Both the position numbers and the translations under genes were made by a program. Below, piece by piece: positions 45,452 through 55,300 of a stretch of DNA of 63,935 nt (its first letter is position 1; the number at the start of each line of letters is the position of its first letter). The DNA is from Sphingopyxis sp. MSC1_008 (GTDB taxonomy: Bacteria > Pseudomonadota > Alphaproteobacteria > Sphingomonadales > Sphingomonadaceae), in the NCBI RefSeq assembly GCF_023197165.1, contig NZ_JALPRD010000020.1, positions 1-63,935 of the forward strand. The letters are read 5' to 3'. The notes below the pieces were generated by a model that searched no databases, was not told where the DNA came from, and saw only the letters and a program-made list of their open reading frames with translations.

Positions 45452-45492
45452 GACCCGGATCGGCCCAGCCGGTCCGGGTCTTTCCTTTCCCT
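45452..45492 (+). terminator. Hairpin terminator/attenuator between peroxidase and secretion genes
   Basis: GACCCGGA (45452-45459) pairs with TCCGGGTC (45473-45480), followed by TTTCCTTTCC. It lies 12 bases after the peroxidase stop and 34 before the transporter start. Because no other promoter is obvious, partial termination would keep transporter levels below those of the exported protein. Confidence 0.75.
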
Positions 45493-45525
45493 TGAGCAAG
45501 ATCGCCAGCAGAAAAGGCCAGGGTC

Positions 45526-47283
45526 ATGCGTAACGATCCCGCTGTTCCGGTTCAGATCAAGGCGGCCTTCGCGGCCTGCCGCCGGCATTTCGCCGCGGCG
45601 GCGCTGTTCAGCGCGCTCGTCAATATCCTCTATCTGGCACCGACGATCTACATGATGCAGGTTTACGACCGCGTCGTGCCGACCGGCGGGCAGTTGACGC
45701 TGTTCTGGATCACCGTCATCGTCGGGATATCGATCGCCTGTCTCAGCGCGCTCGACATGGTGCGCAGCCGACTGATGCTGCGCGCCTCGCTGCGGCTCAA
45801 TCGCCAGCTCGCGGCACCGATCCTCGACCGGCTGCTCGCGCGGGCAAAGGGGGGCTCCGATCCCGCCTCCGCGCAGGCGATGCGCGATTTCGACAATTTT
45901 CGCAGCGCGGTCGCAAGCCCCGCCGCGATCGCGCTCTTCGATATCCCCTGGACGCCGCTCTATTTTATCGTCGCCTTCATCATTCACCCGCTTCTCGGAA
46001 TGATCATCCTTGGCGGCGGCATCATTCTCTTTGGCCTCGCGCTGCTCAACGAACGCGCGACCAAACGCTCGGCCGCCGAAGGGCACCGCGCGATGGCGCT
46101 CGCCTATGCGGGACAGGAGGCGATGTTCGACAACGCCGAGCTCGTGCGTGCGCTGGGCATGCGGCGCGCCATGGTCGCACGCCAGATCACCGATCGCCGC
46201 GCCGGCCTCGAGGCGAGCGCGACGACGCAGTTCGTCGCTTCGCGCTATTCGAGCCTCGTCAAATTCGCCCGCATGTTCATGCAGTCGCTCGCGCTCGGCG
46301 CCGGCGCCTATCTGGCGATCCACGCGGAGATATCCGTCGGCGCGATCATCGCGGCATCGGTGCTGCTCGCACGGGCGCTTCAGCCGATCGAGCAGATGGT
46401 GCAGGCATGGCCCGCGGTGGGGCAGGCGCGTCAGGCCAAGGCGTCGGTCGAGGCGCTGTTCCGCGACACAGACGATCTGATCGGCGAGCGCCTCATTCTC
46501 CCCGCGCCCGAAGGCTATGTCGAGCTTTCCAACATTTTGCTGCGCACCCCCGATAATAGCGCGCTGATCCTGCGCGGCGTATCGACGTGGATCCTTCCAG
46601 GCCAAGTGCTTGGCGTGATCGGTCCGTCGGGCGCCGGCAAGACGACGCTCGCGCGCATCGTCGCGGGCGCGATCCCGCCCGACGGCGGCGAAATCCGGAT
46701 CGACGATGCCCAATATAGCGACTGGGACGGCGAACGGCTCGCCGACCATATCGGCTATCTGCCGCAGGATCCGACTTTGCTGCCCGGGACGATCGGCGAG
46801 AATATCTCGCGCTTCGCCGCCGCCCGCGGCGAGCACGAGGCCGACATCGACGATAAGGTGACGCGCGCCGCGATTGCAGCCGGCATTCACGACTTGGTCC
46901 TGCACCTGCCGGGCGGATATAATGCGCGGATCGGCGACGGGGGGCTGCGGCTGTCGGGCGGACAGGCGCAGCGCGTCGCGTTGGCGCGCGCGCTCTATGG
47001 CGATCCCAAAATCCTGATCCTCGACGAACCCAACGCCTCGCTCGACAGCCAGGGCGAGGAAGCCCTAGGCGACGCGATCGCCGCTGCTAAGGCGCGCGAC
47101 GCGGCCATCATGATCGTCACGCATCGTCAGGCGGCACTCCGCGATGCCGATCGTCTGGCGGTGATGAAGAATGGGGTCATCGAACATCAGGGGCCGCGCG
47201 AACAGGTGATCGAAACGCTGAAACAGAATGCCGCGCGGACGGCCGCCAATGTCGTGAATATGAAGAGGAGCCAAAAGCCATGA
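45526..47283 (+). CDS. Type I secretion ABC transporter (permease/ATPase), PrtD family
   Basis: Encodes 585 residues. Residues about 20-300 form the six-span membrane domain; the ATPase has Walker A GPSGAGKT (366-373), signature LSGGQ (476-480), Walker B ILILDE (497-501) and an H-loop His in VTHRQ. It lacks the N-terminal C39-like domain of HlyB, so it is the PrtD/AprD type. It exports unfolded RTX proteins in one step together with an adaptor and TolC. Its location directly after the RTX peroxidase gene makes that protein its likely cargo. The stop overlaps the adaptor start by 4 bases. Confidence 0.94.
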   Translation: MRNDPAVPVQIKAAFAACRRHFAAAALFSALVNILYLAPTIYMMQVYDRVVPTGGQLTLFWITVIVGISIACLSALDMVRSRLMLRASLRLNRQLAAPILDRLLARAKGGSDPASAQAMRDFDNFRSAVASPAAIALFDIPWTPLYFIVAFIIHPLLGMIILGGGIILFGLALLNERATKRSAAEGHRAMALAYAGQEAMFDNAELVRALGMRRAMVARQITDRRAGLEASATTQFVASRYSSLVKFARMFMQSLALGAGAYLAIHAEISVGAIIAASVLLARALQPIEQMVQAWPAVGQARQAKASVEALFRDTDDLIGERLILPAPEGYVELSNILLRTPDNSALILRGVSTWILPGQVLGVIGPSGAGKTTLARIVAGAIPPDGGEIRIDDAQYSDWDGERLADHIGYLPQDPTLLPGTIGENISRFAAARGEHEADIDDKVTRAAIAAGIHDLVLHLPGGYNARIGDGGLRLSGGQAQRVALARALYGDPKILILDEPNASLDSQGEEALGDAIAAAKARDAAIMIVTHRQAALRDADRLAVMKNGVIEHQGPREQVIETLKQNAARTAANVVNMKRSQKP

Positions 47284-48638
47284 ACGCGATGAGCTTTGGC
47301 GACGAACTGCACGGCGCGCCGCTCCCCGTCGAGCCGATCGATTCGTCGAAACGCGAAGTGCGGACGGGCCTGCTCGTCGCCGGCGCCTTCTTCGTCGGGC
47401 TGCTCGGCTGGGCGGCGCTGACGCCGCTCGACGCGGGCGCGCTGGCGCAGGGATCGGTTTCGGTCGCGGGCAACCGCCAAGCGGTCCAGCACAAGGACGG
47501 CGGCATCGTCACCGCGTTGATGGTGATGGAGGGAAGCGAGGTACGCCGCGGCGACGTGCTGCTCAAAATATCCGCATCCGACGTCGTCGCGGCGGAGCGC
47601 GGTTTGACGGGCGAGATCGTCGCCCTGCTTGCGCAGCGCTCGCGGCTGATCGCCGAACGCGACGGCGTGGGAAGCATCGCCGAGCCGGTCGAGTTTTCGA
47701 CCTTCCTCGCGGGCGACCGTGTGCTCGCTGACGAAGCGATGCGCGGCCAGCGCCTGCTGTTTCACGCGCGCAGGCGGTCGAGCGCGACCGAACGCGGGAT
47801 GCTGGGCCAAAGGGTGGCGCAGCATAACCAGCAAATCGCGGGCTATGGCGCACAGATCGAATCGAACCGCATCCAGGAGCGGCTGATCAACGAAGAACTG
47901 ACGGGGCTCCGCACCCTGTCCTCACGGGGTTTTGTTTCGACGAATCGCCTGCGCGCAATGGAGCGCAACGCGGCGCAGCTGGACGGCGATTTCGGCGCGC
48001 TCGGCTCGGATGTCGCGCGGCTGCAGGAAGCGATCGGCGAATCCCGTCTCCAGATGGTGTCCATGGACCGCCGCATGCTCGAAGAAGTCGCGACCCAGCT
48101 TCGCGAAGTTCAGGTCCGTCTTGACGAATTGCAGCCGCGCCTCTTCGCGACGCGGGAGCGCCTGACGCAGTCGGTTGTGCGCGCGCCCGCGAGCGGGCGC
48201 GTCGTTGGCCTGAAAGTCTTTACCGTCGGTGGCGTCGCGGCGCCGGGCGATGTGCTGATGGAGATCGTCCCGAAGGACAAGGCGCTGGTCGTGCTGGCGA
48301 AGGCGTCGCCCAACGACGCCGACGATCTGTCGCGCGGAATGGAAACGCAGGTACGCTTTTCGGGAATCCAGGAACGCAGTCTGCCGATCCTGACGGGCAA
48401 GATCAGCAAGGTGTCGGCGGACAGCTTCGAGGACAACCGGACGGGCCTCGATTATTTCGAGATCGAGGTGATGGTGCCACCGGCCGAAATGCAGAAGATC
48501 GCGGCGCTGCGCGGCGACCACGGCCTGCGCGCGGGCATGCCCGCCGAGGTGATGGTCCCGCTGCGTAAACGCACCGCGCTCGAATATCTGTTCGAGCCCC
48601 TGACCCAAACCTTGTGGAAGGCCGGTCGCGAACATTGA
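47280..48638 (+). CDS. HlyD-family type I secretion periplasmic adaptor
   Basis: Encodes 452 residues: a short cytoplasmic tail, one membrane span (about 28-50), a lipoyl/barrel half-motif (about 60-105), a long coiled coil (about 110-300) and the second half with the beta-barrel (about 300-440; VVRAPASGRVVGLKVFTVGGVAAPGDVLMEIVP), the classical PrtE/HlyD pattern. It links the ABC transporter to an outer-membrane TolC channel, which is not encoded in this window. It is translationally coupled to the transporter gene. A GC hairpin (GCTCCGCT/AGCGGAGC, about 48658-48687) follows the stop. Confidence 0.93.
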   Translation: MNAMSFGDELHGAPLPVEPIDSSKREVRTGLLVAGAFFVGLLGWAALTPLDAGALAQGSVSVAGNRQAVQHKDGGIVTALMVMEGSEVRRGDVLLKISASDVVAAERGLTGEIVALLAQRSRLIAERDGVGSIAEPVEFSTFLAGDRVLADEAMRGQRLLFHARRRSSATERGMLGQRVAQHNQQIAGYGAQIESNRIQERLINEELTGLRTLSSRGFVSTNRLRAMERNAAQLDGDFGALGSDVARLQEAIGESRLQMVSMDRRMLEEVATQLREVQVRLDELQPRLFATRERLTQSVVRAPASGRVVGLKVFTVGGVAAPGDVLMEIVPKDKALVVLAKASPNDADDLSRGMETQVRFSGIQERSLPILTGKISKVSADSFEDNRTGLDYFEIEVMVPPAEMQKIAALRGDHGLRAGMPAEVMVPLRKRTALEYLFEPLTQTLWKAGREH

Positions 48639-48813
48639 CCGGATCGCCGACCCTCCGCTCCGCTGGTCGCCCAATTCTAGCGGAGCACCCGATAGAAATG
48701 ACGTGGCGACCGAAATGATGGGCCGCGCGAGGCGATATGCTGGACAAGCTCGCCATGCTGTCTGGACAAAGAACCGGCTTTCTGACAACGGCCTAGCAGC
48801 AGGCATCTATGCC

Positions 48814-48888
48814 GGCCCCTTCGTCTAGCGGTCAGGACGCGGCCCTCTCACGGCTGAAACACGGGTTCGATTCCCGTAGGGGTCACCA
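48814..48888 (+). tRNA. tRNA-Glu (anticodon CTC)
   Basis: A complete 75-base cloverleaf: acceptor GGCCCCT with AGGGGTC, anticodon stem CGGCC/GGCTG (one G-T pair) with loop CTCTCAC (anticodon CTC), and T arm ACGGGTTCGATTCCCGT. CCA is encoded. It closes the peroxidase/secretion region, in the same orientation as tRNA-Glu(TTC) at its left end. Confidence 0.95.
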
Positions 48889-48951
48889 TTCAGCGATATC
48901 GGCGAACCCGTGAGTCCTTGTTGGGCGGATCGGCAACAGCTGACCCGCGAT

Positions 48952-48976
48952 GGTTCGATTCCCTTGGGGGTCACCA
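48952..48976 (+). pseudogene. tRNA 3'-end fragment (T arm and acceptor)
   Basis: The 25 bases match the 3' end of the tRNA-Glu(CTC) gene (GGTTCGATTCCC, three changed bases, GGGGTCACCA). No 5' half, D arm or anticodon stem lies upstream, so it cannot be a working tRNA. It sits 64 bases after the complete tRNA. Such fragments arise when a mobile element integrates at a tRNA gene, or from decay of a tandem tRNA copy. Confidence 0.75.
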
Positions 48977-49005
48977 AAGGTCAAGCGCGCGAACCGTGCG
49001 TACCA

Positions 49006-51552
49006 TCAAAACTTCTTTCGCACCGTCAATCGAACCGTGCGGCCGAGCGGCTCGATTTCGTTACGGCTATATCCCGCGGGCACCGTCCCGTCTTCGCGCG
49101 TCACCCTGCGGTAACCATTGAAAAGGTCGTTGATATCGACGGACAGTTTGAGGCCGCTCATCACGCCCTTCTTGTCCGGAACCGCGAATATGCGGTCGGG
49201 TTCGATGAAGGCCGAAAGATTGAGCTTCAGCGGCGGCTTGAAGACGAACACTTCGTCTCCCCCCCGCAATCGTCCCGGGCTGCTCCAGCTGCCGCTCAGA
49301 TTGCCTCCGATCCCCCGCCGGCCGATCGACGCCTGAAACGACAGGCTGTGACGCGATTGCCCGCCGGCGCGGAGCTGGTCGATCACAGGGACGCCGGGGC
49401 GGGTCTGCAGCTCGCTTTTCAGCCGCATGCCATGATTGATCGACAGGTTGAGCTGCAGCGGATCCTTGGCCGTTTCGCTTCGCCCTTCCCCGCCCCCGAG
49501 CGCCAGCCGGAGCGCAACGCCGGTGGACAGATCGGCATTGGCATCGCGCGTCAGGTTGATCGCCCGCGCATCGACCGCAACGAGCCGCCCCGCCGCATCG
49601 CGCGTGACCCGCTCGGGAAACGCGGCCTCGATGGCGGGGGTCAGCTCGGGAAAAGCCGCCACACCCCCCTTTGTCACCGACTGGCGATAACCGAGGTTGA
49701 GGGTCAGTATCTGGTTGCCCAGCGGCCGCACGGTCGCCGTGAATGTCAGGCTTTGGCAGCGGCCGCGCGTCAGGTCGGGATTTCCGCCCGTAACCCAGAC
49801 GGGTTCGGCGATCTCCTGACGCGCATAGTCGAAAATGCGGTTGATCGTGGTGACGATCGGCGCGTCGAGCTGATCGAACGAGGGCGCGGCGTCGGCATAG
49901 TCGATCCCCCCGCGAAGCTGGAGAACCGGCCATGGCGACCAGCTGACATTGCCGCCGAACCCCTTTCGCGCCCGGCTGTCCGTCATCACTTGCGCGTTGG
50001 CGGACAGGTCGACGGTCAGGTCGCCCAGCCAGCCCGCTTCGGTCCCGCCGCCGCGCGAAATCGGTATGCTGAGCGACATCAGCCCGCTCGACTGGCTGCG
50101 CGTCACGCCATTTGAAGCGATCAAATTCCCCGCCGCATCGCTTTGCCGGCTTTGCGTGCGGTTGCGGCCGGAATTGGCGGTGAGATTCCAGGTGAGCGGC
50201 CCCGCCGGAAGGTCGATGACCGTCTTTCGCACGTTGAGCCGGGCGCTGAGGTTTTGGCCTTTCGTCCGGCTGCGGGTCGCGAACATCAAGCCTTCGTCCC
50301 ACAGGCCGTAGGGATTGAACGCGGGATCGCGGTCATCGATCAATTGCTGGACGCGCGCGACATCGACGCCGCTTTCAAGGAAATTATTTGCCCAGCTCTG
50401 CGCATAGCTCGCCGCGAGGCTGGTCTGCCAGCCGCGAATATTGCCGGTCAGCGTCAGCGAGGCACCGAGCGACGTGGCCTCATTGTCGGCGCGAAGCGCG
50501 CGCTCGCCCGCAAAGGGCCGCGTCAGCACGACATCGTCGGCAAAAGGCGACCAGGGATGGCCCGCGGGGAGGACGACCGACGCCATCGGCAGGCCGCGCA
50601 ACCCGTCGCTGCTGCGCCGGTTGGCATCGAGGTTCAGCGCGACGGAAAAATCGCCCAGCGGGCGCGTGACGCCGAGGCCGAGCGCGGCGTTGCGCCGCGA
50701 CGATTGCAGCGTTTCGAAGCGGTTGGGGTCGGCGGGATGGAGCACGCCGGCGGTCGCGATAAAATCGTCGAGCCCGGGAGGCCCCGCCAGCGCCCCCGAC
50801 GGGATGGCGGCGGCGGTCACGCGCTGTCCCGCAGCGAGGCTGAGCGCGGGATCGATCTCTCCGCCGCCAGGCGCCGAAATGAAGCCGACGCTGTCGAACA
50901 CCCCGCTCTGCCGCGGGATCGTGCGCGCGGTCTTGCGAAAGGCGCTGTCCGCACCGACCCGTGCCTGCGCGTTCCAGCGCATATCGCCGTTGATCGCCGT
51001 TCGCCTGACCGACAGCGTCCCGCCATATTGACCGCCGGCGGTCGCGAAATCGGCGCCCGCGTCGGCATTGAGCATCGCGAACTTCTTCTTGAGCACCAGA
51101 TTGACGACGCGCCGGCCCGCCGGTTCGCCATAGAGCGCCGCCGCGTCCGGTTTGAGCACCGCGAGCCGGTCGAGTGCTTCGGCGGGATAGGAGAGGATCG
51201 AGCGATCGAAGCCCGCGGGCTTGCCGTTGATCAGGATGACGGGTTCTTCGCCGCTGCCGTCGATAAAGGGCGCAAGGCGCGTCAGCAGGTCCTGGATGCT
51301 GTCGGCACCGCGGCTGGCGATCTCTTCCTCGCCGAACTCGGTTTCGGCCGCGACCTTCGCCTCGCCGCGGCGGTTGGCGGTGACCACGATATCGTCGGGA
51401 TCGTCGCGCGACGCGATAACGCCCGGCAGGGCGGCCCCCTGCGAAGACCCCCCTGCCGCGACGTCCCCCTTATCCCCTTCGGCACGCGTGGGCGTCGCGT
51501 GGGCCGCGATGCTCAGCCAGAGCAGGGTTGAAACTCTTTTCAGCGCAAACAC
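49006..51552 (-). CDS. TonB-dependent outer-membrane receptor without signalling domain
   Basis: Encodes 848 residues. After a signal peptide (about 1-24, ending near PTRA), there is a TonB-box-like DDIVVTANR (about 52-60), a plug-like domain (about 65-150) and a beta-barrel that ends in Phe (RLTVRKKF), the usual outer-membrane targeting end. It lacks the STN domain of the neighbour at 52335. The plug is shorter than usual and the RGPQGTLYG-type motif is replaced by LYGEPAGRRVVNL. GTG 51552 is chosen because an export signal starts there with AGGCGGA about 9 bases upstream; an ATG at 51630 would precede it by 26 unfavourable residues. The substrate is unknown. It is the last gene of the minus-strand receptor series. 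Confidence 0.8.
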   Translation of the reverse strand: MFALKRVSTLLWLSIAAHATPTRAEGDKGDVAAGGSSQGAALPGVIASRDDPDDIVVTANRRGEAKVAAETEFGEEEIASRGADSIQDLLTRLAPFIDGSGEEPVILINGKPAGFDRSILSYPAEALDRLAVLKPDAAALYGEPAGRRVVNLVLKKKFAMLNADAGADFATAGGQYGGTLSVRRTAINGDMRWNAQARVGADSAFRKTARTIPRQSGVFDSVGFISAPGGGEIDPALSLAAGQRVTAAAIPSGALAGPPGLDDFIATAGVLHPADPNRFETLQSSRRNAALGLGVTRPLGDFSVALNLDANRRSSDGLRGLPMASVVLPAGHPWSPFADDVVLTRPFAGERALRADNEATSLGASLTLTGNIRGWQTSLAASYAQSWANNFLESGVDVARVQQLIDDRDPAFNPYGLWDEGLMFATRSRTKGQNLSARLNVRKTVIDLPAGPLTWNLTANSGRNRTQSRQSDAAGNLIASNGVTRSQSSGLMSLSIPISRGGGTEAGWLGDLTVDLSANAQVMTDSRARKGFGGNVSWSPWPVLQLRGGIDYADAAPSFDQLDAPIVTTINRIFDYARQEIAEPVWVTGGNPDLTRGRCQSLTFTATVRPLGNQILTLNLGYRQSVTKGGVAAFPELTPAIEAAFPERVTRDAAGRLVAVDARAINLTRDANADLSTGVALRLALGGGEGRSETAKDPLQLNLSINHGMRLKSELQTRPGVPVIDQLRAGGQSRHSLSFQASIGRRGIGGNLSGSWSSPGRLRGGDEVFVFKPPLKLNLSAFIEPDRIFAVPDKKGVMSGLKLSVDINDLFNGYRRVTREDGTVPAGYSRNEIEPLGRTVRLTVRKKF

Positions 51553-51615
51553 ATTGCCGGGTCCGCCTGACCATCTTATCAAAACCACGCCAGAGGCGGC
51601 TCGCCGCCGCTGGCC

Positions 51616-51655
51616 CGGAAAGGGCCGCACCGTGGTAGCGGTGCGGCCAGTAATG
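51616..51655 (-). terminator. Strong hairpin after the small secreted protein gene
   Basis: GGCCGCACCG (51623-51632) and CGGTGCGGCC (51639-51648) form a perfect 10-base-pair stem; on the minus strand CTTTCC follows. A second inverted repeat, AACGGATGC/GCATCCGTT (51666-51708), lies between it and the upstream stop. It probably separates the small-protein gene from the second receptor gene. Confidence 0.65.
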
Positions 51656-51730
51656 CCCGGTAGAGAACGGATGCGTCCGTCGATCTATGATGGATGGATG
51701 CATCCGTTGAATTGCAGCTTGCCTAACCCT

Positions 51731-52222
51731 TTACGGATTAAGTGTAAAAGCGGCATTGAGATCGGCTTCAACCTGACAAGTCCCCAGCATGGTCACGGGG
51801 AAGACAATCCGCACGTCTCCGGCAAGCGTGTTCTCGACAGTGAAGCCAAGACCGTTCCCGGTGGGGCACGACTGCGTCCCATTCACTCGGACGACAAGAT
51901 TGGAGAGCGACCCGTCCGCGCTGCCGATGCCATCGTCACCACCGGTGGAATTCCAGTTGGACAAGGTGAAGGTTGCACCGGAGTCAATGGTAATCAGCGG
52001 ACAGATGCCCGAACCGGTATTGCTACCCGGACCAGCATTACCGCCACTACCGCTACCGGTAGCCTCCACATCGAGGGTAAGAGTACAGGGATTCCCATTA
52101 AGCGCCGCAAAGCCCGACGCCGGGGTTACGACTCCCGTCGGCGAAAGCGTCTGGGCATAAGCCGGAACTGCCATGTTGGTGGCAGCGAACGCGGCAACGC
52201 CGATCAAAGCATAATATTTCAT
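51731..52222 (-). CDS. Small secreted four-cysteine beta-rich protein
   Basis: Encodes 163 residues. A signal peptide (1-23, cut near AYAQT) is followed by a Gly/Ser/Thr-rich, probably beta-sheet, mature part of about 140 residues. Four Cys (about 46, 74, 118 and 149) may form two disulphides. A Gly/Ser linker (GSGSGGNAGPGSNTGSG, about 56-72) lies in the middle. The general look recalls small secreted surface proteins such as the PraA/PraB group, but I cannot confirm a family. It lies between two receptor genes and probably works at the cell surface with one of them. AGGAG precedes the start. Confidence 0.65.
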   Translation of the reverse strand: MKYYALIGVAAFAATNMAVPAYAQTLSPTGVVTPASGFAALNGNPCTLTLDVEATGSGSGGNAGPGSNTGSGICPLITIDSGATFTLSNWNSTGGDDGIGSADGSLSNLVVRVNGTQSCPTGNGLGFTVENTLAGDVRIVFPVTMLGTCQVEADLNAAFTLNP

Positions 52223-52334
52223 AATAGGCTCCTCTCATAGTGGCTGTTTTAGCCGTTCTTAAATTGATTGCGAAATAACAAAACATTCGCAATCGACACC
52301 ACTCCAGTAAGGAGCGATCTTATAAGAGACCTGG

Positions 52335-55300
52335 TCAAAACCTCTTAGAAACACTGAATCCAATAACACGCGGATCCAGTGTAAAAACGTTGGTCGTCAG
52401 GCCGCTGTCATCACTATTGATGAAAGCGTCGGTAATCGGAGTATTATTGAACAGATTTTTTACGTAGACCTGCATAGAGAAACCACTATCTGGCCGCTCA
52501 AGCGTCATCGAAATATTGCTGTTATCCCATGCCTTCAGCCGATCAATCGCGGTATTATAGACGCGCGCCCAGCTCTTTCCCTGCCGGTAATAATCGCCAC
52601 GCAGCGTCAATTCCCAATCATCCATCGGGAAAGTGTATTGCGCTCCGATATTGAAGGTCCAATGAGGCGAATTAGGCAGTTCGTTGCCGCCCAGATCGGC
52701 ATAAAAGCCGCGACCCTGATTGGGCGCATCGATCGCCGGGTCATAGGAAACGCCGAACAGAATAGGCAGAAATCCGCCGGCGCCATAGCTGCCGATATAG
52801 GAGCTTCCACACAGCGGGCTCAGATAGGCTTGGGCATTCAAATTGTTATAAGCTGGACTGTTTACAATTGTTTCGACCACTTCCCTGGGCGCGATGCAAT
52901 TCGATGCGAGCTGGACCCATGGCTTGACGACCATCCAATCGGGGTTGCCCTGGGTCCGATCCATGACGTCAATCGACTGCATGCCGTTGGCAATGCGGGT
53001 GCCAAGATAGCCGAGATTGGCATTGACGCGGAATTCGGGCGTGGGCCGCCATACCGTTTCCAGTTCCGCCCCCCAGATTTGCGCATCGTAATTTTCGTTG
53101 AGCGCCAAACGATCGACGATCTGCGAGACCTGATAGTCCTTATAATCATAGAAAAAGGCATTGCCGTTCAGCGTCAGCTTGCCGCCCGCGAATTCATTCT
53201 TCATGCCGATTTCGAACGCGTTGACGCTTTCGGGTCGAAAAGTTTGCGGCTGCGGAAAGAACTGCAACTGCGCCGGATTGGCGTCGATTCCGGGGGGGTT
53301 GGCTCCGCCGCCCTTATATCCGCGGGCGTAGGAGGCATAAAGGAGGCTGTCGTCCGTGAAGCCGAGCTCGGGTTTCCAGTCGATCACCAATCGACCGGTC
53401 AGCCGCCCCCATTTCTGGACGATATCGGGCGAGACCCGATAGCCTCGATTGACATAGCCGCTTCCGAAAAACCCGGGCGCCAGCAACAACTGGCTGTTGA
53501 TCGGCGTCGCCGTCTTTTTATCGTCGGTATAGCGCAGCCCGGCGGTGACCTTCAGCGTGTCGCTCGCTTGCCAATAAAGTTCGCCAAAAAATGCAAGAGA
53601 CTGCGTTTTTGCGATATTCCGGCTACGGAAATAATTATGGCCGTCGCCGTTGATCTCGCTGAGCGGATTGGGATCGACATAAACGCAATTGTCCGGGACG
53701 GCCCGCGCCGAGCAATCTTCGACGACACGGCCCAGATTTCCGGTGCCAATGGGACCGCGGGCAATGGCCGTGAAGAGATTGTTGAAGACAAAATAATCTT
53801 CATCGATTTTGAAGTATAGATAGTTGGCGCCAAAGTTGAAATTTATCGGGCCACTGAATGCCGATTGCAGGCGGAATTCCTGATACCATTGCTTGCTGTG
53901 CGACCGGACCATATCGATGCCGAGGATGGCGTCCGAGGATCCGAGTTGCGGATCATCGAGAAACCCTCCAGGCGAAAGCCCATCGGTCCGCGTCGGCCTG
54001 GAGAATTCGAACAAGCCTTTTGAATTATTGAACACAGGGCCGGAATTGAATCTATTATAGTCCTGCGTAGAAAAATAATAATCTTTACTATACGCCGTCT
54101 GCGAAAAGAAGGAGAGGTCCGAACTGACTTCAAATTCGGCGTTTAACTGCCAGACGTCGTTCTTCGCCCGGAAGGTCGGATCGTAGGCCGTCGCAATTTC
54201 CCGCAGATCGCGGGATTGTATGATCCCCGCATAGGGGTCTTTAAGAGGGTTCAGCAGCGTGATCGGGGGATTTCTGTCGCGAAGAACGGGATACCCCAGC
54301 GTCACCACCGATGCGGCGGCATTCACATAGGGAAGCGACAGGCCGTTGGGCACGCCATAGGCGGCATCTTCATAGAGGGAGCCGGGCGAGCAGCCCTGGC
54401 TCAACGTGCCGCGTGTCAGCAACAGGCCGCTGGTGTCTCGGTTCCCGACCGCGGTCGGCCCCGGATCGGTGTGACAAAGCTGTTTCCCCGTGCGCGATCG
54501 GTCGTCGTCTTCCTCGAAATGCTCCCAGATCGCGCTGACGCGGAAACGGTCGCTCGGTTCCCAGGCCGCGCTGACGCGTGTCGACCAGAGGTCGCGGCCA
54601 TTCACATTGCGCTGCGTCACCGTGTTATAGTCATACCCGTCGCGCTTGGTCCATGCGCCCGCGGCGCGAACCGCCAGCGTGTCGCCCAGCGGCACATTGA
54701 TCATTCCGCTGAGGCGCGTCGTTTCGTAATTGCCGACCTCGCCCTTTACCCAGCCTTCAAAGTCGCCGGGTTTGGCGATATTGGGGATCATGTTGACGAC
54801 GCCGCCGGTTGCGTTGCGGCCATAAAGGGTGCCTTGCGGGCCGCGAAGCACTTCGACGCGCTCGACGTCGAAATATTCCTGCTCGAACAGGCGATTGCGG
54901 ATCAGCGGCGTGTTGTTGAAGCTGATCGCAACCGCGGGATCGGAGGTCACCGAGAGCGCCTTGGTGCCGATGCCGCGGATCGAGAAATTATAGCTGGCGA
55001 AATTGGTTTTCGAAAAGGTCACGTTCGGGACCGCGCGGACCAGTTCCGATCCGCCCTCGATCTTCTGTTCGTCGAGCGACTTGGAAGAGAAGGCGGACAC
55101 CGAGATCGGCACGTCCTGGATCGATTCGGCCCTCTTCTGCGCCGTGACGATGATTTCGGCCGGATCGCTGATCGCTTGCGCCGGCGCACTCGCCGCCGCG
55201 TCCGCCGGGACCGCGCTCGTCATCAAGGCCGGATCGGCCTGCGCGATCTTTCGTGCCGGGCTGACGATGAAAATCTTGCCATTGCGGCGATAGGTCAGCC

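Noticed and set aside
48952..48976. A third complete tRNA gene after tRNA-Glu(CTC)
   Set aside because: Only T arm and acceptor 3' strand are present; no matching 5' acceptor, D arm or anticodon arm lies upstream.
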